From JBKCUA01 sp046318675 (GTDB lineage Bacteria; Pseudomonadota; Alphaproteobacteria; JAJTHO01), in the NCBI GenBank assembly GCA_046318675.1, contig JBKCUA010000004.1, forward strand, positions 1 through 47,036: DNA of 47,036 bases. The letters run 5' to 3'. Under the pieces are notes generated by a model that worked only from the letters and a program-made list of their open reading frames with translations, ran no database searches and was not told the DNA's origin. The position numbers and the translations under genes are program-made. This document shows positions 1 to 6,310 of the stretch, one piece after another. Positions within the stretch are counted from its first letter, which is position 1, and every line of letters begins with the position of its first letter.

Positions 1-4
1 TCAG

Positions 5-54
5 CCCGCGCGCGTTGCGCGCAAAATTATAAAATAGTCGGCAACGCCGACGGG
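5..54. repeat. Double-hairpin palindromic element, copy 1
   Basis: The element reads CCC, a hairpin with 6-bp arms GCGCGC and loop GTT, an AT-rich spacer of 14 bases, a second hairpin with arms GTCGGC/GCCGAC and loop AAC, then GGG. Outer CCC and GGG can also pair. It lies inside the ATPase remnant and is read through as its final residues. The same design recurs at 1192-1239, 1377-1425 and 1469-1517. Confidence 0.85.
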
Positions 55-415
55 CATCTCCTGCCCATGCAAGCCGTAGGCACCACGGGTATCGGGCTTG
101 CCGGTTTTATCTGAAAACGCCTGGGGCTGCCCCTTGCACCACTGAAAGCACAGCCGTCCCGCCACGGTGATGGAATCAACAAAGAGCGTCTCATAGCGAT
201 CGAGGGCAGCAGGATCGCCGAACTTTTCGCACACGGCTTGAAAATGTGCGGTGCTATAGGGCTGGTCATCGCGTAATGCTGGGTTGGCACCGCCAATAAA
301 CACCGCAAAATCCCGGCATCCCACCCAGGTGCGCGGACGGATGCTGTCGATCTTGAGCCCTTCAACGGCAAGGTCGCATACAGCATCTGCCAGCGATGCG
401 CTTTGGTAATGGCGG

Positions 416-445
416 TTAGTAAAATAATCATTAGTAAAATAATCA
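416..445. repeat. Perfect 15-bp tandem duplication at the edge of the AT-rich insert
   Basis: The 15-mer TTAGTAAAATAATCA occurs twice head to tail (416-430 and 431-445). It marks the junction between the ATPase remnant and the AT-rich segment that carries the next two plus-strand genes. It may be a scar of the insertion or replication slippage. Confidence 0.8.
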
Positions 446-550
446 ATTTACGAAAACCATTACACAATGTATCATTCGGAAACAACGGCTTCAAAATCGC
501 GACTTAGTGAACTTGAGCAGCTGTTGTTAGGCTCACAAAAGGCTGCTGCT

Positions 551-868
551 ATGGGATTATTTACTTCGCTATTTGGCAACAAAGACAAAAAAATGCTCCA
601 AGATCTTATCGAGCACAATGCAGACATGATTGAAAAAGATGAGGGGCGTACACGCCATGATGCCGAGTACCTAGCTATATGCCTTGTGTTAGACGACTTG
701 GCTATGCGCCCCAATGGAATAAAAGGTCATAGAATTATTATGGACATGCTGTCTAATGAATACTCTCAACATCATAACGATATATTCACTTATCTTGCTG
801 TAAGTTTTGGAAAAATCAAACTCAAGTCAGAAGCGGAAGATACTCTTAGGAAACGCCATCAAAAATAG
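551..868 (+). CDS. Hypothetical protein, about 105 aa, in an AT-rich insert
   Basis: I chose the internal ATG at 551, where the product begins MGLFTSLFGNKDKK. The frame is open back to 467, but that stretch is less protein-like. An AAAGG lies just upstream. The product is soluble, mostly helical and rich in charged residues, with no motif I recognise. Its base composition is clearly more AT-rich than the mobile-element remnants on both sides. It sits head-to-tail with a small membrane protein gene that starts 14 bases downstream, so the two are probably one transcript and arrived together. Confidence 0.5.
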   Translation: MGLFTSLFGNKDKKMLQDLIEHNADMIEKDEGRTRHDAEYLAICLVLDDLAMRPNGIKGHRIIMDMLSNEYSQHHNDIFTYLAVSFGKIKLKSEAEDTLRKRHQK

Positions 869-881
869 AAATGCTGCAATC

Positions 882-1058
882 ATGAATCGATTTATTATAT
901 GGTTATATTTTAGCGTTGATACAGCTACATTTATCTATTTAACTTTCTTTGATGGGTACATATACAACGCATGGAATTGGCTTATTGCCATACCTGTAAA
1001 TATTTTTCTATCAACTATTTGGCCAATATATTGGGGTATTTTGCATTGGGTGAGTTAA
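882..1058 (+). CDS. Small hydrophobic membrane protein, 58 aa
   Basis: The start is ATG 882, just after the preceding gene. The product has two hydrophobic segments: about residues 3-22, and about residues 33-56 containing AIPVNIFLSTIWPIYWGIL. Aromatic residues flank both. It resembles small orphan membrane proteins that I have seen annotated without function. It shares the AT-rich composition of the gene before it and ends abruptly at the edge of the recombinase remnant. No function can be inferred. Confidence 0.55.
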   Translation: MNRFIIWLYFSVDTATFIYLTFFDGYIYNAWNWLIAIPVNIFLSTIWPIYWGILHWVS

Positions 1059-1063
1059 AAAGC

Positions 1064-1098
1064 CAAGCAAGGCAAATTCTGCCGACAACGTCGGCTGG
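1064..1098. repeat. Partial or variant double-hairpin element
   Basis: A hairpin with arms GCCGAC/GTCGGC and loop AAC sits at 1081-1095, next to an AT-rich spacer and flanked by CCA and TGG. The expected first hairpin is degenerate. It interrupts the serine recombinase remnant immediately after codons for AYIASQR. It is less regular than the four full copies. Confidence 0.45.
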
Positions 1099-1279
1099 CC
1101 GCTGCGAAGCGATATAGGCTTCCCCGGCCTCGCGCTGGGCGTCCAGCGAGTTGAATTCCATCTCCAGCCCTTCTTCGGTGGATTTTCGGGTCCCGCGCGC
1201 GTTGCGCGCTATCTTTGAATTGTCGGCAACGCCGACAGGCGGCGCAGCGGGTGCGTCTGGGTGCAGGCATCGGTTTCAT
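1096..1279 (-). pseudogene. Serine recombinase (resolvase family), N-terminal fragment, frameshifted
   Basis: The start ATG at 1279 has a good GGAG site 6 bases upstream, and the product begins MKPMPAPRRTRCA. After a ~48-bp double-hairpin element (1192-1239) the expected sequence resumes in another frame as TRKSTEEGLEMEFNSLDAQR, then EAGEAYIASQR. That is the classic N-terminal stretch of large serine recombinases. The element therefore splits the gene and shifts the frame. The rest of the gene is absent, lost where a partial element and the AT-rich insert begin. It lies directly downstream of the DUF2924 gene, a pairing common in alphaproteobacterial mobile elements. Confidence 0.8.
1192..1239. 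repeat. Double-hairpin palindromic element, copy 2
   Basis: CCC is followed by a hairpin with GCGCGC arms and GTT loop, a 12-base AT-rich spacer, a hairpin with GTCGGC/GCCGAC arms and AAC loop, then AGG. It has the same orientation and arm sequences as copy 1. It is inserted between codons for RCA and TRKST of the serine recombinase and breaks its frame. Confidence 0.88.
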
Positions 1280-1376
1280 GACATCTCCTCTTATTTCAGA
1301 CCAAAAAACTTCGGCCCCGACCACACCGATCCGGTGATGGTGCGGGCGATAATCGAAAGGCTGCGGTAGCGCTGAG

Positions 1377-1425
1377 CCCCGTGCGCGTTGCGCACAAAAC
1401 ATTTGAGCGTGCAACGCACGCGGGG
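1377..1425. repeat. Double-hairpin palindromic element, copy 3 (variant arms)
   Basis: CCCC is followed by a hairpin with arms GTGCGC/GCGCAC and GTT loop, an 11-base AT-rich spacer, a hairpin with arms GCGTGC/GCACGC and AAC loop, then GGGG. Both arm sequences differ from the other copies, yet every pair is kept. It adds 17 in-frame codons, without stops, to the DUF2924 gene. Confidence 0.88.
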
Positions 1426-1468
1426 ATACTCGAAACCATCGGCCATGACAGTGACTTGGTGTTCCTCA

Positions 1469-1517
1469 CCCCGTCGGCGTTGCCGACTATTTTTAATTAG
1501 CGCGCAACGCGCGCGGG
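1469..1517. repeat. Double-hairpin palindromic element, copy 4 (inverted)
   Basis: CCCC is followed by a hairpin with GTCGGC/GCCGAC arms and GTT loop, a 12-base AT-rich spacer, a hairpin with GCGCGC arms and AAC loop, then GGG. It is the reverse complement of the arrangement in copies 1 and 2. It disrupts the DUF2924 gene with stop codons in the gene frame. Confidence 0.88.
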
Positions 1518-1805
1518 CATTCGCGGGTCAGGCGGGTGCCGTTGGCGGGCATATGGATATCGTCCGCCCGGTTGCGCTTGCGGCCATATTTTCCTTTGGC
1601 CGCTTCAGCGAACTGCTCTTCCATTTTTGCGGTATCTACGCCGTGGGCGACCTCCTGCAGCCGGTAGGCGATTTGCTTGATGAGGTAGCTTTTCGAAATA
1701 TGCTGCGGCTCGCCACCGTACAGGTCACTCCACAGCTTTTTGACTTCGATGATGGGTAGCTTTGGAAGTCCGGCTATTTGCGATAAAATATTATTTTGCA
1801 TTGGT

Positions 1806-1976
1806 TTATTCTCCGTTGGGCTTGCAAAATGACGAACGCTCTTCTTTAGCCAGAAGTCCAGTTAAACCTGTCTGTGAGGGCGTTAATTGTGTGCTTCTCA
1901 AGCGCAGCATAGCATCGGCCAGGAGTGCGGCGACTTCGTCTAAATATTCAGGGGGTGTAGGGCATTTGTTTTTCAT
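1806..1976 (-). CDS. Small hypothetical protein, 56 aa, of the recombinase module
   Basis: The start is ATG 1976 (product begins MKNKCPTPPEYLDEVA) and the stop is TAA at 1806-1808. Four bases later the DUF2924 start codon follows, and that gene's GGAG site lies inside this gene's end, so the two are translationally linked. The middle is an amphipathic helix (EVAALLADAMLRLR). A short ORF just ahead of DUF2924 and a serine recombinase is a usual layout in these elements. It is the only gene of the module that looks unbroken. Confidence 0.6.
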   Translation of the reverse strand: MKNKCPTPPEYLDEVAALLADAMLRLRSTQLTPSQTGLTGLLAKEERSSFCKPNGE

Positions 1977-2123
1977 GCCCCAAAGATAAAACTACCCCTT
2001 GCAACGCACAATTACCGTTGATTTCGCAGTGTTTCCTTTGTAGCCGCATCTCTACTCGAACACGAATCGGCGGCCATTCGTTGCAACAGCGTGTGAATGA
2101 TGTTACTTTAATCAAGGAAAATC

Positions 2124-2285
2124 ATGCATTTCGGACTATCAACTTCGGGCGCGAAGGTTGACAGCTTTTCGAGAGAAAATGCCAGACAGAGAAAGACTGA
2201 GGGCGAATGCGCAAACCCACCACCAACCGCAAGGTTGACGCACAAAGGCCGCAAACCACGGCGGAGTGCCGCACTCAGGGGGTAA
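2124..2285 (+). CDS. Possible small basic protein, 53 aa
   Basis: The ATG at 2124 is preceded by a strong AAGGA five bases upstream. Further up, TTGCAA and TACTTT are spaced by 17 bases, a plausible promoter. The product is polar and strongly basic at its C-terminus (KGRKPRRSAALRG). I do not recognise it. It could equally be a chance frame beside tRNA-Gln; the good promoter and ribosome site are the reasons to list it. Confidence 0.3.
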   Translation: MHFGLSTSGAKVDSFSRENARQRKTEGECANPPPTARLTHKGRKPRRSAALRG

Positions 2286-2321
2286 CGGTATGGGGGATGA
2301 GGAAAGTTGAACTTTAAAGAA

Positions 2322-2396
2322 TGGCTGGGGCGGAAGGATTCGAACCCACGAATGGCTGGACCAAAACCAGCTGCCTTACCACTTGGCGACGCCCCA
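2322..2396 (-). tRNA. tRNA-Gln (anticodon UUG)
   Basis: On the minus strand the acceptor arms TGGGGCG (2396 downward) and CGCCCCA (2332-2326) pair. A discriminator G and an encoded CCA (2324-2322) follow. The anticodon arm is GCTGG, loop TTTTGGT, CCAGC, giving anticodon TTG. The T arm has the usual GGTTCGAATCC. The 3' end points toward the decayed mobile element at 1-2.0 kb, as expected if a tRNA once served as an attachment site, but I found no repeat of the tRNA end within the window. Confidence 0.97.
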
Positions 2397-3041
2397 ACAC
2401 TGTCAATGAGGAAATCGTGTAAAACGGAATGATGCGAAGTGCAAGAAGATTGCATCCTAAAAAACACAGCCTTGGGCGAGGCGGGGAGACGCAATAATTT
2501 ATTGTTTTTTATTAAAATTTTATATATTAAGGCAAGCCTTCCCCTCCGCGTAAGAAGCGGGGGGAAGGGGGGATCAACGCCCGCGATTCCCAAAGAACCG
2601 GGGCTCCCGTCATAAGGTGGTTTTTGCTTTCCCTGAAGGAAGCTTTTGTACTGCCTGCAATCACAAGGGGGAGGGAAAATCTATTTTCTCTCCCAAATCT
2701 TGCGTCTTACTTTCAAAAAATGCCTTCCTGGAAGGACTTTTCGGAAGCTTGTCCGCCGACCCCTTTATCGTTCTTCACAAGGAAGAGAAAATCTTGAGTC
2801 GGTAAAGTATCCGGTGCTTGGCCAAGTCTTTGAATACTAAGTTCACTTTATCAAAGCGATTGAGAGAAGTCAAGATATAGGCTGCAATTTTTTTGATAGC
2901 ATGTCAATAGTTTTTTTATTGTTGTTATTCAGTTAATTAAGAAAAACGCCGTTATTTTTTCTTGATTTCTTTTGGGGTCATCCATGAGAAAATATTTTGC
3001 TGGATCGCCACGCGCCTAGCGGCGCTCGCGAAGACGATCGG
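2397..3041. other. Long intergenic stretch with a GC-rich hairpin and a repeat fragment
   Basis: No convincing gene lies between tRNA-Gln and the VapC-like gene. The short frames at 2617-2840 lack familiar sequence and good ribosome sites. A hairpin at 2537-2568 has arms CCTTCCCCTCCGC and GCGGGGGGAAGG, of the same general kind as the GC-rich palindromes near 6.5 kb and 45.8 kb. From 2979 on, the sequence is a fragment of the inverted-repeat element seen whole at 31.5 kb. Confidence 0.6.
2979..3041. repeat. Truncated copy of the 205-bp inverted-repeat element
   Basis: The stretch contains the centre and one arm of the element found at 31536-31740: CTGGATCGCCACGCGCC, then CGGCGCTCGCGAAGACGA. 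The other arm is reduced to CATCCA. The fragment ends at the stop codon of the VapC-like gene, so that gene's 3' boundary may have been set by the insertion. Confidence 0.7.
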
Positions 3042-3449
3042 TTACAAAGGTGGCTGCCAGTAAAGCCCTTCACGCTGCGCTGCAACCACAAGGCTGTCGT
3101 CTGTTGTTGCTAACGGCATGCCAAGGCGCAAGGCCAAGGCTAAATACACGGCATCATAAGCACTGAGACTATGCCGCCGCTGGAGCAACACCAAATCTGC
3201 GGCGGAATTGTCTAGAGACTGATAGAAAAATTCTAGTTCATCAATGGCTTGAAGCGCAAGATCAACATCAATAGGCTTCCAGCTATCGCGGGTTTCCTTT
3301 TTACGCAACACATGGGCTACCTCCACCCGCAGAAGATCCGGGGCAAAGACACGATGGTGCTGAATAAAATCGAGCACTGCCGTTGTATAAACGGTTCGTT
3401 GATCAACAAAAATAATGCCGAGCAACGCCGACGCATCAAGAATAATCAT
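3042..3449 (-). CDS. PIN-domain ribonuclease toxin, VapC-like
   Basis: The product is 135 aa, the usual VapC length. It shows the PIN-domain acidic residues: D5 in MIILDASALL, the E of RVEVAHVLR, D in SAYDAVYLALAL and D in ATTDDSL. VapC proteins are Mg2+-dependent RNases that often cut tRNA. The ATG at 3449 overlaps the last codon of the upstream antitoxin-like gene by four bases, the standard antitoxin-then-toxin layout. The stop codon abuts a repeat fragment, but the C-terminus looks complete. Confidence 0.85.
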   Translation of the reverse strand: MIILDASALLGIIFVDQRTVYTTAVLDFIQHHRVFAPDLLRVEVAHVLRKKETRDSWKPIDVDLALQAIDELEFFYQSLDNSAADLVLLQRRHSLSAYDAVYLALALRLGMPLATTDDSLVVAAQREGLYWQPPL

Positions 3450-3640
3450 CGCCAGTCAACAGCCCGCAATTCTTTAAGCCCGCCGTCCCCAGGCGTCAGG
3501 GGATGCGCCTCACCAAAAGCCAGCAACCGTTCCAACGCCTTGGCCCGCCGGGTGAACATATCCTCACCCAGCAGCACTGCTGGCGGTGTTGACGCCGTAC
3601 CGCCTACCGCAGGCTGCACAGGATGATCGAATAAGGCCAT
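3446..3640 (-). CDS. Putative antitoxin partner of the VapC-like toxin, 64 aa
   Basis: The ATG at 3640 has an AGGGGA site five bases upstream, and the gene ends overlapping the toxin start. The product begins MALFDHPVQPAVGG and has a helix (TRRAKALERLLAFGE) followed by a tail ending ELRAVDWR, like the toxin-binding ends of VapB or Phd-type antitoxins. No obvious DNA-binding domain is visible in the first 30 residues, so it may be a shortened antitoxin. Assignment rests mainly on position and length. Confidence 0.6.
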   Translation of the reverse strand: MALFDHPVQPAVGGTASTPPAVLLGEDMFTRRAKALERLLAFGEAHPLTPGDGGLKELRAVDWR

Positions 3641-3726
3641 GATTTTCCCCTAGGATGATAACGGCAGTGTACTAAAAAAGGGGTTAAGCAACAAGGGGCA
3701 AAGGTATCAAGCAATTCCGGGTGCAA

Positions 3727-3753
3727 AAAAGCCCCGTATGGGCGGTGCTTTGG
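3727..3753 (-). terminator. Hairpin followed by a T run on the minus strand
   Basis: On the minus strand AAAGCACCG, loop CCCATA, CGGGGCTTT forms a nine-position stem with one mismatch, followed by TTT. It has the form of a rho-independent terminator, but no minus-strand gene lies directly upstream, so it may be a leftover or may block antisense transcription. Confidence 0.3.
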
Positions 3754-3848
3754 GAAAAAGATAAAAAAGATGCGTTGTTAGGTAAAATTTTACTTGTGAT
3801 AATAATCATAATCTGTTAAGGGTTTGTTAAGAAGTAGTGGAGATGCAC

Positions 3849-4043
3849 ATGCGTATTGTAAATACACTGCAAGAAAGTATTAAAAATCCTTGGACTGTAG
3901 GAGGTGTTGTTGTTGGTGCAGTATTAGCGGTTTCCCCATGGGTTCTTCCGCGTATTTTCAATGCACAACAAAACATTGAAGGCAATCCATCGAACAAAAC
4001 AGTTGCCGTAGTTATAGGAAATAACACAAATATGGTAACTTAA
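3849..4043 (+). CDS. Small single-span membrane protein, 64 aa
   Basis: I chose ATG 3849 because GGAG lies six bases upstream; starts at 3837 and 3843 would have no site. The product has a hydrophobic segment at about residues 18-36 (WTVGGVVVGAVLAVSPWVL) and a polar, Asn-rich C-terminus. I do not recognise it. It is 79 bases ahead of the 432-aa gene in the same direction, and both are more AT-rich than the surroundings, so they look like one imported unit. Confidence 0.6.
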   Translation: MRIVNTLQESIKNPWTVGGVVVGAVLAVSPWVLPRIFNAQQNIEGNPSNKTVAVVIGNNTNMVT

Positions 4044-4122
4044 ATCCTATTACTCTCTTCACTTTACAATGTAAAAAACTACAAAATTCATGATATATTT
4101 TTTATAAAAAAGGAAATGTTTT

Positions 4123-5421
4123 ATGGTCGCAACAACATTCGATGCCTGGGCTGCAGGTTATGACGCACAAGACACCGCCGCTACGCAATTAGCTAAGGAA
4201 AGAGCCAAAATCTCTACAAAAGGACGGGAACGACTATTTGGACGTGTAATGGCTTTTGCCGTTGTTGCGGCTGGCGCAGCAGCTTTGCTCCCACTGGCAG
4301 GAGCCGGGCTTGCCGCTGCATTAACAACAGGTTCAACGATCAGCAGTATCTTAACAGCACTTGGCACAGCCTTTACCCAATTATCTCTCAGTAATATTAC
4401 TAGTCTGGCTTTAGTTGGTGCAGGCGTAGCAGTGGCTACATCTGGAGACCATAGCAGAGCTTGGTTGCAAGGATTTGTAAAAGAAAAATTTGCATGGAGT
4501 GACGCAAAATCAAAAGGAGAACTTCAAGCACTTAATGCTACTATTGCAACAGAAACAGACTCTATACAACAAGAAGCAGCAATAAAAACTAAGCGAGCAG
4601 AATTGGATGCATTGCGCCGCAGTGCGGCTCATTCTACCAGTGATATTTCTGCTGTTCCAGAATCCGTTTCAGATAGTCCTGATGAAGTTGTTTATCAATC
4701 CACCACCACTGATAGCATCCAAGAAAACACCCTTATCGGGCTACCTTCGGCATTGAAAACCATAGGAAACGTACAGTCTAGCAACCCTAATGTACTTAAT
4801 GCTGATATGTTAAAAACAGTGCTAAACTCTCTTCCAGATCCGTCAGTGTTCACGCCGGGTTCTGAAACCTATACAAAAACACGCGATAAGATAGCAGAAC
4901 TCATTATCAATGCTGACCTTGAACAACAGCAGCAATACATGGCCGTTTTGGATGTTGATGCGACTAAAATTTCTGGCCTTAGCAACACAGAAAAAAATAA
5001 CTTCCAAGTTCTCCAGGCTCTTGTTAGAGGCAGCTATACTGCAATGTTGACGGAACAGTTGTACTCTATTGCTAACGCTGATAACGATAATAGCCAAGGT
5101 ACGTTTTTGGGTCAGGCTCTCAAGACCCTTAGCCTTAAAGATACCTCTTTGGGCGAGGATTCTACTGTCACCCTGTCTGCGCCGCAGGCGGAGATTCTTA
5201 CTGGTGCTCTCGCTGCATTGAGTTCATCGAATCACCAATCTTATAATAAACTGTCTTCAATCAATGATTTTCATGCCGATGCACTAATTGTGGCTAAAAC
5301 CATGAGCCAGATTGAGGTTGACGATATCGCACCGCTGGCCAACGGGTTATTGGTTGAAATGAAAAATATCATTGCCAATCAATTTCAATCACAGCAGCAG
5401 CAACAACAGCAACAAGCATAG
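4123..5421 (+). CDS. Unrecognised 432-aa protein with membrane segments and a poly-Gln tail
   Basis: The start ATG 4123 has AGGAA seven bases upstream. Residues about 43-67 (Ala/Gly/Leu-rich) and about 90-107 are hydrophobic and could cross or insert into a membrane. The stretch between is also apolar. The remainder (about 110-420) is soluble, rich in Ser, Thr, Asn and Ala, with helix-forming runs. The C-terminus is QSQQQQQQQQA, encoded by mixed CAG and CAA codons. There is no signal peptide and no motif I know. The gene ends directly against the damaged DUF2442 copy, whose start is missing, which suggests this module landed there. A secreted or pore-forming protein is possible but unproven. 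Confidence 0.7.
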   Translation: MVATTFDAWAAGYDAQDTAATQLAKERAKISTKGRERLFGRVMAFAVVAAGAAALLPLAGAGLAAALTTGSTISSILTALGTAFTQLSLSNITSLALVGAGVAVATSGDHSRAWLQGFVKEKFAWSDAKSKGELQALNATIATETDSIQQEAAIKTKRAELDALRRSAAHSTSDISAVPESVSDSPDEVVYQSTTTDSIQENTLIGLPSALKTIGNVQSSNPNVLNADMLKTVLNSLPDPSVFTPGSETYTKTRDKIAELIINADLEQQQQYMAVLDVDATKISGLSNTEKNNFQVLQALVRGSYTAMLTEQLYSIANADNDNSQGTFLGQALKTLSLKDTSLGEDSTVTLSAPQAEILTGALAALSSSNHQSYNKLSSINDFHADALIVAKTMSQIEVDDIAPLANGLLVEMKNIIANQFQSQQQQQQQQA

Positions 5422-5424
5422 CGA

Positions 5425-5718
5425 TCCTCCCCCTCATCATCCACAAAGCCCCGTATACCCTCCTAACGGCATCAGCTCTACCCGGCTATGCCCTGAACGT
5501 AGCGTTCCTCGACGGCACTACGGGCCGGGTGGAGATGGCCCCGCTGCTCACCCGCACCGACGCTATTGGTGTGTTTGAAGCCCTGCGCGATCCCGCTGCC
5601 TTTGCCCGCGTCGCAGTGGTCATGGGGGCGGTCACCTGGCCGGAGTTCGACATTGACCTTGCCCCGGATGCCATGCACCGGGAGTTGAAGGAGCATGGGG
5701 TGTGGGTGCTGCGGTAGT
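5425..5718 (+). pseudogene. DUF2442 protein, N-terminally truncated second copy
   Basis: The frame is open from the end of the preceding gene and reads ALPGYALNVAFLDGTTGR and onward to TAG at 5716-5718, but has no usable start before codon 35 or so. The first part differs clearly from the intact DUF2442 gene at 5993-6310, while its last 179 bases match that gene with a single change. A recent duplication or gene conversion is the simplest reading. A shortened product from ATG 5529 is conceivable. Confidence 0.7.
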
Positions 5719-5725
5719 AAAGCCT
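5547..5725 (+). repeat. 179-bp direct repeat, first copy
   Basis: This segment and 6140-6318 are identical except for one base (CTT versus CTC). They cover the 3' part of both DUF2442 copies and 7 bases past the stop codon. The spacing of 593 bases contains the DUF4160 gene. Confidence 0.92.
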
Positions 5726-5777
5726 TTTCTTTCCCGGCTTGTCTAAGTGTGCTATAGTGGCCGAGTCATGAGGGTTT

Positions 5778-6038
5778 ATGCCGCTGATTTCTTGGTTTTT
5801 GGGAATTTCCATCAAGATGTTCTGGGACGATCATGCGCCGCCACATTTTCATGTGGTGTATCAGGAGTATAAAGCCGCCATTGCCCTAGACACCCTGACT
5901 GTTATCAGTGGGGCATTGCCTGGGCGTATCCTTGGTCTTGTGGTGGAATGGGCCATGCAGCACCGTGACGAACTGAAGGAGAACTGGAACCTATGCGCAA
6001 CACTCCAAACCCCGCACAAAATACCGCCGCTGGTATAA
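5778..6038 (+). CDS. DUF4160 family protein
   Basis: The 86-aa product matches the DUF4160 pattern: a short N-terminal MPLISWFLGISIKMFWDD, the family's HAPPHFHVVY motif, a WAMQHRDELKENW helix and a short tail. It overlaps the following DUF2442 gene by 46 bases in another frame. DUF4160-DUF2442 pairs occur widely in mobile regions and look like toxin-antitoxin modules, but I know of no settled function. AGGG lies just ahead of ATG 5778. Confidence 0.85.
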   Translation: MPLISWFLGISIKMFWDDHAPPHFHVVYQEYKAAIALDTLTVISGALPGRILGLVVEWAMQHRDELKENWNLCATLQTPHKIPPLV

Positions 6039-6310
6039 CCCATCCCGACACCGTCGTCGCGGCTTTGCCCCTGCCGGGGTATCGTCTGCGGGCGGAGTTC
6101 CTCGACGGCACTTGCGGCGAGGTTGATCTTTCCCCCCGCCTCACCCGCACCGACGCTATTGGTGTGTTTGAAGCCCTGCGCGATCCCGCTGCCTTTGCCC
6201 GCGTCGCAGTGGTCATGGGGGCGGTCACCTGGCCGGAGTTCGACATTGACCTCGCCCCGGATGCCATGCACCGGGAGTTGAAGGAGCATGGGGTGTGGGT
6301 GCTGCGGTAG
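5993..6310 (+). CDS. DUF2442 family protein, partner of DUF4160
   Basis: The 105-aa product carries the DUF2442 core: PLPGYRLRAEFLDG, a middle region FEALRDPAAFARVAVV, and an end TWPEFDIDLAPDAMHREL. The ATG at 5993 lies inside the DUF4160 gene, so the two should be co-translated. DUF2442 proteins resemble small DNA-binding or antitoxin-like domains. Its last 179 bases are duplicated upstream. The gene's end touches the left boundary of an inverted-repeat element at 6318. Confidence 0.85.
   Translation: MRNTPNPAQNTAAGITHPDTVVAALPLPGYRLRAEFLDGTCGEVDLSPRLTRTDAIGVFEALRDPAAFARVAVVMGAVTWPEFDIDLAPDAMHRELKEHGVWVLR

Larger units (their letters stand above)
1..445 (-). pseudogene. Remnant of a phage-type AAA/P-loop ATPase, both ends lost
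   Basis: The reading frame runs on the minus strand from about 445 (just after an in-frame TAA) to the TGA at 1-3, with no convincing start codon. The central stretch resembles the middle of phage nucleotide-binding ATPases of the AAA_24/Sak4 sort. It has the Walker B-like strand LFVDSIT, preceded by an EKFGDP-AALDRYE segment and followed by an AYGLHGQEM segment. No Walker A motif is present, so the N-terminal part is missing. The last ~17 codons are not from the gene: they are translation of the double-hairpin element at 5-54, which replaces the C-terminus. The family assignment is from memory of conserved stretches; the broken state is seen directly. Confidence 0.55.
1291..1801 (-). pseudogene. 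DUF2924 family protein, interrupted by two double-hairpin elements
   Basis: The start is ATG 1801 with GGAG 9 bases upstream. The N-terminal part reads normally, with the family's LWSDLYG and YRLQEVAHG stretches, up to GTRLTRE. There element copy 4 (1469-1517) introduces stops and a frame change. The frame then resumes as GEEHQVTVMADGFEY. Element copy 3 (1377-1425) follows, read through in frame as 17 extra codons. The gene ends with the family's C-terminal signature YRSLSIIARTITG and FFGLK at 1291-1293. DUF2924 proteins travel with serine recombinases in phage-like elements; their role is unknown to me. This copy is dead unless the first element is bypassed. Confidence 0.85.

Noticed and set aside
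2322..2396. tRNA-Gln as attachment site of the decayed element
   Set aside because: The position and orientation fit, but no second copy of the tRNA 3' end was found in the window, and the recombinase remnant is of the serine type, which less often uses tRNAs.
2108..2593. A 161-codon minus-strand frame
   Set aside because: It runs through the tRNA-Gln gene and a GC-rich hairpin; not a protein gene.
2617..2840. Two overlapping short plus-strand frames
   Set aside because: No good ribosome site, no familiar sequence, and low complexity; listed only as part of the intergenic stretch.
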